Shown here: piece after piece, positions 54,123-62,722 of the stretch
Position numbering within the stretch: position 1 is the first letter of the stretch
Layout of the letters: each line of letters opens with the position of its first letter
Assembly (NCBI GenBank): GCA_038230335.1
Contig: JBBRNL010000003.1
Location: 331,366-395,365, forward strand
Source of the DNA: JBBRDU01 sp038230335
GTDB lineage: Bacteria > Verrucomicrobiota > Verrucomicrobiia > Chthoniobacterales > UBA10450
Reading direction: 5' to 3'
Length of the DNA stretch: 64,000 bases
Program-made: the position numbers and the translations under genes
Notes under the pieces: generated by a model
What the model was told of the DNA's origin: nothing
The model's input: the letters and a program-made list of their open reading frames with translations, nothing else
The model's database searches: none

Positions 54123-56489
54123 TTACTGCTTGTCCTGGCAAAGTTTTTGGAAACGCGGATCGCTTCGCAGCGAATCGAACATGGGATCGAGCCGAAGCAA
54201 CGCGGGAGTAAGCGGCACGCTCCCGCTGAAGATGCTGCCGCAAGGCATCGACCTTAATCTCTGCAAAGCGCCGATTGCGCGGTTGGTCTCTCCTCCTCTG
54301 GCCGCCACGCGGGCAAGTATCTCAAGGAGAGGCGAACCATTGAGCGGATCTGTTTCGATCGGAGTTAACGCCATGGCTTGTTCGACCTGGGCGAAAGCGG
54401 TGGATTTGTTGCCAAGAACGATGTTGGTCAGGGCGAAACTTCCGATGATCCCAGAATCTTTCGGATATTCCTTAAGGAAAGGTTCCGATTCGGTACGTGC
54501 CTGCCGCCAGCTTTCCTCGGCGGCGGTATGGTCGCCTGCGACCTCTTGCGCCCAACCTAACGAGAAGCGCAGGTCGACATTGAAGTAACCCAACGCTGGG
54601 TCAGGTTTGGCTAATACTTCTTTTAACCAAGGGATGATCGATGCGGGCTGACGCTCCAAGATGGCTTGGTATATTTTCGTGACCACAGTCAGGTTGTCGT
54701 CGACGGCTGGATGAAGCGGAGCGAGAATCGCGGCCGCTCGGGGCAGGTCCCCCTCGGCTTGCGCGATCGCCGCTTCGAGAGCCAGGGTATCGACGTCGTC
54801 TGGGGTAATATTGAGAACCTGATCAAGCTCTCGCAGCGCGTCGCGGAAGCGACGAAAGTAGCTGTAGGAAAGCGCGTGTTGAGTAAGCAGAAGGACGTTG
54901 CGCGGGTCGAGCCGCTCGGCCTCGTTGAAGTATGACTCACTCTGATCCCAGTGGTCACGCTTGCGTTCGAGATAGGCCCGCGACTCAGGGATCCGACTGC
55001 TATTGGGAAGAAGCGGACTTGCTTGTGCATAGTAACGAACCGCGGCTTCGTAATCCTTCAGACAAGCTTGGTGAAAATAGCCCATGGCATGTACGGCTTC
55101 GCCGAGGTTGGGCTGAAGGGTAAGCGCCGTTTCGGCGGCCTGTCGCGCCTCTTCCCGGAGGGCCACTGTGGGCTGGAGGGCGGCGGAATTGTAGCCGCGC
55201 GAATCGGTGAATGAGAGCAGGGCCCAGGCGAGAGCGAACTTCGGGTCCAATCGCACTGCTTCTTTGAGATATCTTTGCGCGCCCAAGGCGTTGGCGGCGG
55301 TGGGTGCGGTTTTCAAACTGTAGGCCAATCCGCGCAGGTAGGCATCGTATGCCTCCGTGTTATCGGTTGGTTTGGCGGTGATGACTTGCTCTTCCTGACC
55401 GCTTAGCTTCGCCCGTAATTTCTCGGCGATCGTTTTGGCGACTTCGCTCTCAACGGAAAAAATGTCAGTCAGTTTGCGATCAAAGGTGTCGGCCCAAAGC
55501 TGGGAATCGTTAGCTGCTTTGATGAGTTGCACGTTCACGCGCACGGCATCGCCGCTTCGTTGCACACTTCCTTCGAGAATGTTCGCAACTCCGAGTTGGT
55601 GCGCGATCTCCGGAAGGTTATTCGGCACGCTCTTGTAATGTTGCGTAGAAGTTCGCGAGATCACCTTAAGATCGGCGATCTTAGCCAGCCGGGTCAGAAT
55701 TTCATCCTGCACGCCTTCGGCGAAATAGGCATTCTCTTTGTCGCTGCTCAGGTTCTCGAATGGCAGGACCGCGATGCTTTTATCAGGCACAGTCGAGGTC
55801 CATCCCGACGATCTCTTCGAAATACTAACAAACGCGGCCACAATTCCAGCAAACAACAGGAGGGCAACCGCAATTGCGGTCCGGCGCACGCGGGCCTGAC
55901 GTCGCTCAATCGTTTTGAACTTGTGCGGAAGTTCAGGGTTGCCCACTCCGTCGCCAACGAGATTCACGATCCCGACCCGTAGACCATGTTTGACCTCGCA
56001 TTCACCGAGGTCATGCAGGAGCGGATGCCAGTGTCGGTATTGCGCGAGATCTTCCGCCGCGTGTTTGGAGAGAAGAATGTGCCCGGCGTCACCGCAGTCC
56101 ATCACTCGTTGCGCCATGTTAATGCCCGCGCCGGTGAAATTGGCGCGGTCGTTTACGTCGGCGACTTCGTTGATCGGGCCGCTGTTAATGCCCATGCGCA
56201 GTTGCAGCTCAGGATGATTGTGATCGGCTTTTGCGAGCTCCAGCGCGCAACGGGCGGGTGCTTCCGGACTGTTGCGGAAAACCAGCGCCATGCCATCGCC
56301 CGTGGTGAGTCGGATTAACTTCCCCGCGGCGTCCGCGCTGCGGACTTGTTCCGAACCACGCACAATCTCCTTGAGATGTTCGAGCAGTTGGGTTTGCTCG
56401 TTAATCAGCAGCTTCGAGTAACCAACAATGTCCACGAAGAGGACGTGGCCAATTTCCAGAGGTAGATCGTGCTCCTGCCCGGTTTCCAT
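54123..56489 (-). CDS. class III adenylate/guanylate cyclase-TPR protein
   Basis: A 788-residue protein. The N-terminal cyclase domain (about residues 10-180) has FVDIVGYSKL and TTGDGMALVF, the two metal Asp positions of class III cyclases. A membrane helix (about 203-225) follows, then a TolB/FlgO-like domain (SIAVLPFENLSSDKENAYFAEGVQDEILTRLAKI), then many tetratricopeptide repeats. This cyclase-TM-TolB-TPR layout is common in soil bacteria; product (cAMP or cGMP) and signal are unknown. The TPR part would be extracytoplasmic. Confidence 0.9.
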   Translation of the reverse strand: METGQEHDLPLEIGHVLFVDIVGYSKLLINEQTQLLEHLKEIVRGSEQVRSADAAGKLIRLTTGDGMALVFRNSPEAPARCALELAKADHNHPELQLRMGINSGPINEVADVNDRANFTGAGINMAQRVMDCGDAGHILLSKHAAEDLAQYRHWHPLLHDLGECEVKHGLRVGIVNLVGDGVGNPELPHKFKTIERRQARVRRTAIAVALLLFAGIVAAFVSISKRSSGWTSTVPDKSIAVLPFENLSSDKENAYFAEGVQDEILTRLAKIADLKVISRTSTQHYKSVPNNLPEIAHQLGVANILEGSVQRSGDAVRVNVQLIKAANDSQLWADTFDRKLTDIFSVESEVAKTIAEKLRAKLSGQEEQVITAKPTDNTEAYDAYLRGLAYSLKTAPTAANALGAQRYLKEAVRLDPKFALAWALLSFTDSRGYNSAALQPTVALREEARQAAETALTLQPNLGEAVHAMGYFHQACLKDYEAAVRYYAQASPLLPNSSRIPESRAYLERKRDHWDQSESYFNEAERLDPRNVLLLTQHALSYSYFRRFRDALRELDQVLNITPDDVDTLALEAAIAQAEGDLPRAAAILAPLHPAVDDNLTVVTKIYQAILERQPASIIPWLKEVLAKPDPALGYFNVDLRFSLGWAQEVAGDHTAAEESWRQARTESEPFLKEYPKDSGIIGSFALTNIVLGNKSTAFAQVEQAMALTPIETDPLNGSPLLEILARVAARGGETNRAIGALQRLRSMPCGSIFSGSVPLTPALLRLDPMFDSLRSDPRFQKLCQDKQ

Positions 56490-56667
56490 CTTGGTTGCCG
56501 GTACATTGTGCCTCTTTCGCGACGAGAGGCGATGACTATCTCAAGATGCGGAACGAAGGGAGGGACGAACGAATGAGAGCTGAAACACTGCGATTGCTTG
56601 GCGTGCAGTTGTGGTTATCGAATGCGGCCACGGCCAGGTCGAGGGCTGGAAAAGGATGAAGGAAGAA

Positions 56668-56820
56668 TTAAGAAGTCTTCGCGCGCTTCAGGATGGTAAC
56701 TAAGATCGCGGTCAGCTCTTCGCACTCTTGTCGCAAAGGTGCGAGCTTTTCCACGCTGACAACCCCGGATTGCACGAGCAGTCAAATGGCAGCGGAATTG
56801 TTGATGACGCCTTGATCATT
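56668..56820 (-). pseudogene. C-terminal remnant of a four-helix-bundle (S23-type) protein
   Basis: Read on the minus strand: GVINNSAAI, an in-frame TGA at 56782-56784, then LLVQSGVVSVEKLAPLRQEC and EELTAILVTILKRAKTS, then TAA. This is the last helix pair of the four-helix-bundle family often found inserted near rRNA genes. The N-terminal two thirds are missing. The rest of the 356-bp gap from 56490 shows nothing more. Confidence 0.75.
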
Positions 56821-56845
56821 CTAATGACCGGAACATACTGGAGTT

Positions 56846-57421
56846 ATGAATCTAAAATTTAGGACCGTGAGAAGCATGGTCATGTTTTTCGGGTTAAGCG
56901 CGCTACTATTCGTGCAAGCCGGCCCGCTCGCCGCGCAAATTCCCGCTGACGAGCTTCCCCCTCCCGGGGCTGACACTGGGCTCGATGGCAAATACGATCC
57001 GCAAAATGGTATCGCTCAGCTGGTGCGCGGAGAAGCGAGGGACGAGGCGAAAATATTTGAGGACGAGCACGTGCTCGTATTCATGCCGCGGGACAAAGTC
57101 GATTGGCCGGGACACGTTCTGGTAGTCCCAAAGCGGATGGGCGCGCGAAATTTGCTGGATCTCAAGCCGGACGAGCTGCGCGACCTTCTAGTTACGGTTC
57201 AAAAAGCTGCCATCGCACAGCGAAAAGGACTGGGGTCAACCGGATTCAAACTCATCCAAAATAACGGGCTCAGTAGCAGCCAGACCGTTTACCATGCCCA
57301 TTTCCACGTCGTGCCCTCTTTCGGAGGAAAAGCACCGGAATCCCCCGCGCCGAAAAGGGAGATCCCAGAGGCGGAGTACGACGCGATCGCAGCGAAGCTG
57401 CGCGCGGCCTGGCCGAAATAA
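56846..57421 (+). CDS. secreted HIT-domain protein
   Basis: A 191-residue protein with an N-terminal signal peptide (about residues 1-31) followed by a complete HIT domain: AKIFEDEHVLVFMPRDKVDWPGHVLVVPK and the histidine triad YHAHFHVVPSFGG. HIT enzymes hydrolyse or transfer nucleotides, with the middle His of HxHxH as nucleophile, and are normally cytoplasmic; an exported one is unusual. A short linker (PPPGADTGLDGKYDPQN) joins the two parts. Confidence 0.88.
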   Translation: MNLKFRTVRSMVMFFGLSALLFVQAGPLAAQIPADELPPPGADTGLDGKYDPQNGIAQLVRGEARDEAKIFEDEHVLVFMPRDKVDWPGHVLVVPKRMGARNLLDLKPDELRDLLVTVQKAAIAQRKGLGSTGFKLIQNNGLSSSQTVYHAHFHVVPSFGGKAPESPAPKREIPEAEYDAIAAKLRAAWPK

Positions 57422-57528
57422 GTCGTGGCGGCGCTCCGCGTTATTCGTTAACGGATCGGAGTTATTTGTGTGGAGCAAACCGCGGAAGGGGCAGAGCTAA
57501 CTCTCAACACTTCCTGCGCTGCTGCTAC

Positions 57529-58023
57529 TTAGCTGACTTCCCTTGGGGCCTTCTTTGCGCTGCTTTTTCCCTTACCCAACAGCGCCCTCGCTGCTCGGTA
57601 GTTGTCCATGTGCTCCTCGACCGGCACGCGCGCTACGGTGCGGCAGACCACGTCGAGAGCCAGGTCGTCTAACGATTTGAAGCGGACACAACCTTTACCC
57701 ATGTCGAGCTTCTTGCCGCTCTTCTTGTATTCCTTGGTGAACCAGGTGGAGAGAGTGGGATGACCGTAGAAGCACAGGAAATGCAGCACCATGCCCGACT
57801 TCTGCGAGGCGAGCGCAACCAATGGCAGCGGCACTTTGGGATTCTCGCCATAGCCCGCCGGATACAGGGAGAGCGGGACGTACCAGCCGATCATCCCGAA
57901 CTGCATGCCCTCCTCATATTCGTCCGGCAGGTTCTCATTGATCGCCTTGCGCACGGCGCTGAGCGCGGCGCTGCGATCCGCCGGGAATGCGGCGAGGTAT
58001 TCGGCGACGGTAGTAGCTGCCAT
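57529..58023 (-). CDS. DUF1801 family protein
   Basis: From the ATG at 58023 this gives 164 residues: TVAEYLAAFPADRSAALSAVRKAINENLPDEYEEGMQFGMIGWYVPLS and CVRFKSLDDLALDVVCRTVARVPVEEHM. These are DUF1801 (YdhG-like) features; function unknown. The C-terminus is a Lys-rich tail. A partial copy of its N-terminal part lies at 59956. The frame is open to 58086, but the ATG at 58023 fits the family. Confidence 0.85.
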   Translation of the reverse strand: MAATTVAEYLAAFPADRSAALSAVRKAINENLPDEYEEGMQFGMIGWYVPLSLYPAGYGENPKVPLPLVALASQKSGMVLHFLCFYGHPTLSTWFTKEYKKSGKKLDMGKGCVRFKSLDDLALDVVCRTVARVPVEEHMDNYRAARALLGKGKSSAKKAPREVS

Positions 58024-58191
58024 GGAGCCAATTAAGAAGGAAGAAGGAGGAATTAGGAAGTTTTTGCTCGCTTCACGTTCGATCACGCAGATCTTTTTCT
58101 TCCTTGATCACTCGCGCGCTCGCGCCAGCAAGCTAGCTGCGCCCCGTCGATGTTGCGGCTTCCCCGCCGCTCCATTCTGCATTCATCCGTC

Positions 58192-59940
58192 TTACTTGCT
58201 GCCGGAGGCGGTCAGCCAGCGGCCGATTTTTTCGCGAAGCATCGGAAGGGTGATTGAACCATTCTTCAAAACTTCATCGTGGAAGGCGCGGACATCGAAC
58301 TTATCGCCTAACACCTTCTGCGCCTGCTCGCGCAGCGCCATAATTTCGAAAGCGCCCGCCCAGTAAGTAGTTAACTGCCCCGGCGTCACGACGATCCGAT
58401 CCGTCTGCGATTCCGCCAGCTTAGCCGAGTAATCGGGACGCGTCGCGAGGAAGTAATCGATCGTCTGCTGCCGGGTCCAGCCCATGGCGTGAATGCCGGG
58501 ATCCGCCACCATGCCGGTGGGAAACTGCACGAGCTCGCCTAACTGGTTGCGCTCGGAACTAAACAGTCCCATCTCCATCGCCAGCTTATTTTCAGAATAT
58601 ACGGCCCAACCTTCACCGAAGCCGCCGTTCCAGATCAGGTGCGTAATCGGATGTGACTTAGGTAACTCGAGAGCGATCGCGCCCTGTAGATGATGACCCG
58701 GGACGGTCTCATGGAAGGCCACCATCTCGACGCGTGACTTCAGCTGCTTCTCGGGTTCGAAGAGGGATATGTAGTAAGTGCCGGGCCGGCTGCCATCCTC
58801 GGAGGCGGGCACATAGTGAGGAACTCCGTGTTCTTCATCGAACGCTCCGATTGGTTCGATCCGGACTTTCGCTTTCGGAATGAGGCCGAACTCTTTGGGC
58901 AAGGCCTGCCGCGCGCGGTCGACCGCTGCCTGGGAATACGCCATCACCTCATCCCGCGTTTTAAAGTGATTGTCGGGGTCAGCGTGCAGCTTGCTGCGCA
59001 GCTGACTCAGATCGTCGGTGCCATAGATCTTTTTTGCCAGAGCTTTGACGGTGGCCTGCTGTTCCTCGACGCCGCGCTTGCCCTTATCGTACATCTCCTG
59101 AGGCGAAATGGTTAGTCCGGTTTGCGCTCTTAACGAGGCGGCATAACAGGTAGCTCCATTCGGATTGGCCGACACGCCGATTTCCGTGCGCGTTTTAGGC
59201 AGGTAGGTTGTCGTTAGGAAATCACGGTATTTGCGAATAGCCGGGTCTATTGTGTCGGTCAGCAGCTTTTTCCAGCTCGCGACGAAGGCCGGATCGGGAT
59301 CGCGCAGCGCCGGTCCGTAGAGCGGCGATTTCTCCACCGGGACATTTACGTAGCCGTCCAGCTGCGCAATCACCAGCTCGACATTGTGCTTCGGCGTGGA
59401 ATACCCCGCAGCTAATCCGGCTTTGAGATTAGTAACATCATTCTCGAGGAACTGCGGCAGCGTGCTCCATTGCTTGAGCAAGTCCTGACGACGCTCCCGC
59501 ATCCCTAACGGAAGAACGCCGAGGTAGTCCGGCATCGTCGCCTGCCAGCCATTGATCTGGTTGACCGTCCAGAGTTCCTGCCGGCAAACACGCACGCCGC
59601 GGGCAGCTTCCAGCGCTTCGCGGAGAAATCCGTAGGTGACCCATTCCGGTTTACCGACCAGCGCAGACTCATCGAGTTTGGAAAGGTCATTGAGCCAGCC
59701 GTCTTCGCGCTGCTCCCAAGCCCGATAAGCGGCCACAGAGTTATCGAGAAATCGATCGTTGTGAGGCAGTGTCATCCCGGCGAAAGCGGCGTTCTCCGGA
59801 AAACGCTCGATGTAAGCTTTCACGTAAGCGTCCGCGAGTCGGGTGACCTGTGTCGCCGGGTCCGGTTGATCCAAGGCCAACGCGAACAGGGAAATCAGCA
59901 ACGATCCGGCTATCAGCAAGCCGCACGAAATTTTCTTCAT
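58192..59940 (-). CDS. DUF885 family secreted metallopeptidase-like protein
   Basis: A 582-residue protein with a signal peptide (about residues 1-23) and the DUF885 zinc-type motif EMVAFHETVPGHHLQGAIA, followed by FGEGWAVYSENKLAMEMGLF and AMGWTRQQTIDYFLA. DUF885 proteins are predicted extracytoplasmic metallopeptidases or dipeptidase-like enzymes. Length is normal. The ATG at 59940 is preceded in frame by a TTG. The gene sits between the intact and the partial DUF1801 copies. Confidence 0.9.
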   Translation of the reverse strand: MKKISCGLLIAGSLLISLFALALDQPDPATQVTRLADAYVKAYIERFPENAAFAGMTLPHNDRFLDNSVAAYRAWEQREDGWLNDLSKLDESALVGKPEWVTYGFLREALEAARGVRVCRQELWTVNQINGWQATMPDYLGVLPLGMRERRQDLLKQWSTLPQFLENDVTNLKAGLAAGYSTPKHNVELVIAQLDGYVNVPVEKSPLYGPALRDPDPAFVASWKKLLTDTIDPAIRKYRDFLTTTYLPKTRTEIGVSANPNGATCYAASLRAQTGLTISPQEMYDKGKRGVEEQQATVKALAKKIYGTDDLSQLRSKLHADPDNHFKTRDEVMAYSQAAVDRARQALPKEFGLIPKAKVRIEPIGAFDEEHGVPHYVPASEDGSRPGTYYISLFEPEKQLKSRVEMVAFHETVPGHHLQGAIALELPKSHPITHLIWNGGFGEGWAVYSENKLAMEMGLFSSERNQLGELVQFPTGMVADPGIHAMGWTRQQTIDYFLATRPDYSAKLAESQTDRIVVTPGQLTTYWAGAFEIMALREQAQKVLGDKFDVRAFHDEVLKNGSITLPMLREKIGRWLTASGSK

Positions 59941-59955
59941 CAACGCGACGTTCTA

Positions 59956-60069
59956 TCAGGTCGGCAGGCTTACCAGGTAGAAGAATCCGCAGAACGGCAT
60001 GCCCTCCTCATATCCGGCCGGCAGGTTTTCATTGATCGCCTTGCGCACGGCGCTGAGCGCGGCGCGGCA
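59956..60069 (-). pseudogene. partial duplicate of the DUF1801 gene
   Basis: The minus strand encodes AALSAVRKAINENLPAGYEE and then GMPFCGFFYLVSLPT-stop. About 70 bp (59998-60068) are close to identical with 57901-57970 of the intact gene. The start and the C-terminal two thirds are absent. Confidence 0.85.
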
Positions 60070-60103
60070 TAATCATTTTCAAATGCTCGCGGTACCTGCT
60101 TCC

Positions 60104-60436
60104 TCAGCTCATTTGCAGCCGAAGAGTTTCCGCGATCTTGCGCGCGATGGCGACGCGCCGCGGCGGAGTTACCTTGCCCCGCTGTTCTTTGAACTCTGCT
60201 TTCGATAGCAGATAAATCACGTCGCAGCGCACCGCTGTTCTCCAATCGAGACCGTCCGCGCCATTGAGGATGACCTCGTTCTTTTTCGCCCCGCGATTGA
60301 CCTTCGCCGAAGTGCAGATCAACGCATTCACGTAATCAAGATCTTCGTTCAGACAACGCTCATCGTTGGAGATGATGACTGCGGGATGCGGCCTTTCCTT
60401 CTCAAAGGGAAAGAGATGGATCTCCCACTGCTTCAC
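60104..60436 (-). CDS. PemK/MazF-type toxin
   Basis: A 110-residue protein of the MazF/PemK (CcdB-fold) family of mRNA-cleaving toxins: MKQWEIHLFPFEKERPHPAV, IISNDERC, VNALICTSAK and LDWRTAVRCDVIYLLSK, the last being the usual W....C..I....K segment. The start is GTG at 60436, overlapping the antitoxin stop by 4 bp. Toxin and antitoxin genes form one transcript with the antitoxin first. Confidence 0.87.
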   Translation of the reverse strand: MKQWEIHLFPFEKERPHPAVIISNDERCLNEDLDYVNALICTSAKVNRGAKKNEVILNGADGLDWRTAVRCDVIYLLSKAEFKEQRGKVTPPRRVAIARKIAETLRLQMS

Positions 60437-60675
60437 ATTACGATCTTCCGGGCCGAGCGAGCACCGAGCTTATTAGAAGCTTTCGATTCCGCTTTATCAT
60501 AGCAATCCGCAAAGTATCCATGCGGGCGCATCGGCACTGGCTCAGGGATTTCCAGCTGCTTCAGCACCAGAAGCTTGGACTTGCGCACGATCACGATTTG
60601 CTCGCCTTCCAGCGCACGGTCCGCGATTTCGCCGAGTCGCCGTTTCGCTTCACTGATTGAAACTGTCGCAGACAT
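60433..60675 (-). CDS. Phd/YefM-type antitoxin
   Basis: An 80-residue protein starting MSATVSISEAKRRLGEIADRALEGEQIVIVRKSKLLVL, the N-terminal dimerisation and DNA-binding fold of Phd/YefM antitoxins, which repress their own operon. The tail (about residues 45-80), Lys/Arg-rich, would bind the toxin. The next 126 bp to 60801 hold the promoter region. Confidence 0.87.
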   Translation of the reverse strand: MSATVSISEAKRRLGEIADRALEGEQIVIVRKSKLLVLKQLEIPEPVPMRPHGYFADCYDKAESKASNKLGARSARKIVM

Positions 60676-60801
60676 GGTCCCATTTTAGTCTATTTCCAGA
60701 CCAAAACAAGTTCCGATTCGTTGCCGAGGTCCCTTTAGCAAATGCCATTGTGACTGGCGGGCTAGTGCTTCTGCAATGGGAGCTTTAGCGCACCGCTACC
60801 A

Positions 60802-61239
60802 CTACGCCGATGCGTTCCGGTCGTAGGGAATGATGTTGTCCCATTCCTCGGCGGAGGAGCGGGCGACGAAGGCGACGACGGGCTCGGTGTCACTCAGGTT
60901 GAAGACTTCGTGCGGGACATCGGGTTTGATGTAGATGAAGTCGCCGGCTTCGTTCTCGACGACCTGTTTCAAACCGGGGCCGAACTCGTGGCGGACTCGT
61001 CCCTCCAGGATGTAGAGGATGAGCTCGAAGCCGACGTGGATGTGCGCGTAGGCGACGCCGCCGGGGGGGATGGTGGCGATATTGGCGGAGAGCTTGGTCG
61101 CGCCGACATTTTTCGCTGACATGCCTTGCTTGTAGTGGATGCCGTTCCAATCCCGGCGCGCGCCGCCGCCGCGAATGGTCAGGATCCCGCCGTGGTCCTC
61201 CACCGCGCTCGCGTCGACCTTGTCCGTTGTCTCACTCAT
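60802..61239 (-). CDS. cupin domain protein
   Basis: From the ATG at 61239 this gives 145 residues: IATIPPGGVAYAHIHVGFELILYILEGRVRHEFG and AGDFIYIKPDVPHEVFNLSDTEPVVAFVARSS, the two cupin motifs with His-x-His...Glu and the later Pro-His. It probably binds a metal and small ligand; substrate unknown. An upstream ATG at 61287 would add 16 residues. Confidence 0.85.
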   Translation of the reverse strand: MSETTDKVDASAVEDHGGILTIRGGGARRDWNGIHYKQGMSAKNVGATKLSANIATIPPGGVAYAHIHVGFELILYILEGRVRHEFGPGLKQVVENEAGDFIYIKPDVPHEVFNLSDTEPVVAFVARSSAEEWDNIIPYDRNASA

Positions 61240-61345
61240 GTCGTTAGCCTTTGTCCGATCGCGTAGATCCTTTTCTTCCTTCTGCATTCTTCCTTATTAC
61301 GATTGGGCCACGGTGGAGGCTGCCATGTTGGCGACGATACCCGCT

Positions 61346-61379
61346 ACGGTTCGCGGGCGCGAACTTTACGGCGGGAGGT
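61346..61379 (+). repeat. 34-bp dispersed repeat, copy 1
   Basis: This 34-bp sequence is the reverse complement of 63903-63936 with a single difference. It lies in the 371-bp gap (61240-61610) between the cupin and AraC genes. No function is visible. Confidence 0.8.
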
Positions 61380-61482
61380 GTGAGCTGCGAATGGAGCGCG
61401 TGGGATGCGCGACATAGAAGGTAAAGCGACGAGGGTAGGAGCGAGTGAGTGTGGGTAACGAACGAGTTTCAATCAGCCCAGG

Positions 61483-61574
61483 GAATCACGCCGCTTAGCG
61501 GCAACCTATATGCAGGGCACACTATTGATGCACTAGCGGGAGCGTAAGCCGGCGACTCGGTTTGGGAGACCGAG
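61483..61574 (-). repeat. dispersed repeat with CTCGGT hairpin, copy 1
   Basis: It contains a hairpin CTCGGT-TTGGGAG-ACCGAG (61556-61574) and, on the minus strand, the blocks CCGAGTCGCCGGCTTA, GTGCATCAATA and GGCGTGATTC. The same blocks recur in the same order at 63843-63990 on the plus strand. The hairpin may also terminate the AraC gene just below it. Confidence 0.65.
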
Positions 61575-61610
61575 CATCTGCGGCGGACAAGACTCATGCA
61601 CCCTAAGGTT

Positions 61611-62654
61611 TCATTTTCCTTTAAGAGCGGGGTGGAAATGGCGGCGATACTGTCCCGGTGCGATGCTGAGCGCGCGCTGAAAAACGTTGCGCAGCGCATT
61701 GACGTTACGGAAGCCGCATTCCGCGGCGATGGTTTCCATGCTCTTCTGGCTTTCTTCCAGCCGGCGCCGGGCTGCTTCGACCCGCAGCCGCTCGACAAAC
61801 CTGGCGGGCGTGGTTTTCATCTCTTTCATAAAGACCCTCGCAAAATTGCGCGGGCTCATGGCGACGCGCTGCGCGAGGGCTGGGACGTCGAGCGGTTTGT
61901 TTAAGTTCTCCAGGATCCACGAATCGAGTTCGCGCAACGGGTTGCGATCGGTCATTTGTAAGGCCAGCGCCGCGCTGAACTGCGCTTGTCCCCCCGGCCG
62001 GCGGAGATAGAGCACGAGGTTGCGAGCGACCTGCAGAGCGAGAGACGAACCGTGGTCTTCTTCCACCAAGGCGAGGGCGAGGTCCATTCCCGCGGTCACT
62101 CCCGCAGAGGTGTAAACATTCCCATCCCGGACAAATATCGGATTGGGATCGACCTCGGCGCGCGGGCAGCGCTGCCGGAGAAGCTGACACCATTCCCAGT
62201 GAGTCGTCGCGTGACGATCATCAAGCAGCCCGGCGCGCGCCAGGAGCATCGCACCCGTACAAATCGAGCCCACCCTCCGCGTGTGGCCCGCGACCTTGCG
62301 CAGCCAGCGCGCGACTTCGGCAGGTATCTGGTCGCGCTCGATGGCAGTGCCCCCCGCGACGAGGAGAGTATCGATTTCTCCGCGCACTTCGCGGAACGTC
62401 TTATGGGCCGTAATACGAACGCCGCAGTTGGTGAGGATCGTTTTGCGGGTGGTCGTGCTAATTACTTCGACGGAGTAGATGGGAAGCGAGCCGGACCTTT
62501 TCGCGCCGAACTTTTCCGTGGCCCGCGCAAAGACTTGCAGCGGACCGACCAAATCGAGAATCTCCGTTCCGGGGCCGGCAAGGAAGGCCACCCGGCGCGT
62601 GGCCGATTTCGCCTCGCGCTGATCTGCTCGCCTGTTTGTTTTGGCGGATTTCAA
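61611..62654 (-). CDS. GlxA-type AraC family transcriptional regulator
   Basis: A 347-residue regulator: an N-terminal DJ-1/PfpI-like domain (RVAFLAGPGTEILDLVGPLQVFARA; RVGSICTGAMLLARAGLLDDRHATTHW) and a C-terminal AraC double helix-turn-helix (LAQRVAMSPRNFARVFMKEM ... SMETIAAECGFRNVNALRNVF). The start is TTG at 62654. The neighbouring upstream gene encodes a secreted protein with the same DJ-1 fold, so the regulator likely controls it or senses a related ligand. Confidence 0.92.
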   Translation of the reverse strand: MKSAKTNRRADQREAKSATRRVAFLAGPGTEILDLVGPLQVFARATEKFGAKRSGSLPIYSVEVISTTTRKTILTNCGVRITAHKTFREVRGEIDTLLVAGGTAIERDQIPAEVARWLRKVAGHTRRVGSICTGAMLLARAGLLDDRHATTHWEWCQLLRQRCPRAEVDPNPIFVRDGNVYTSAGVTAGMDLALALVEEDHGSSLALQVARNLVLYLRRPGGQAQFSAALALQMTDRNPLRELDSWILENLNKPLDVPALAQRVAMSPRNFARVFMKEMKTTPARFVERLRVEAARRRLEESQKSMETIAAECGFRNVNALRNVFQRALSIAPGQYRRHFHPALKGK

Positions 62655-62722
62655 GATGTGGGAAAGAAATCGGGCACGCGAGTTATTCCCTTCGTGTCAT
62701 CGCGCAGCCCATGCGTTCAGGG

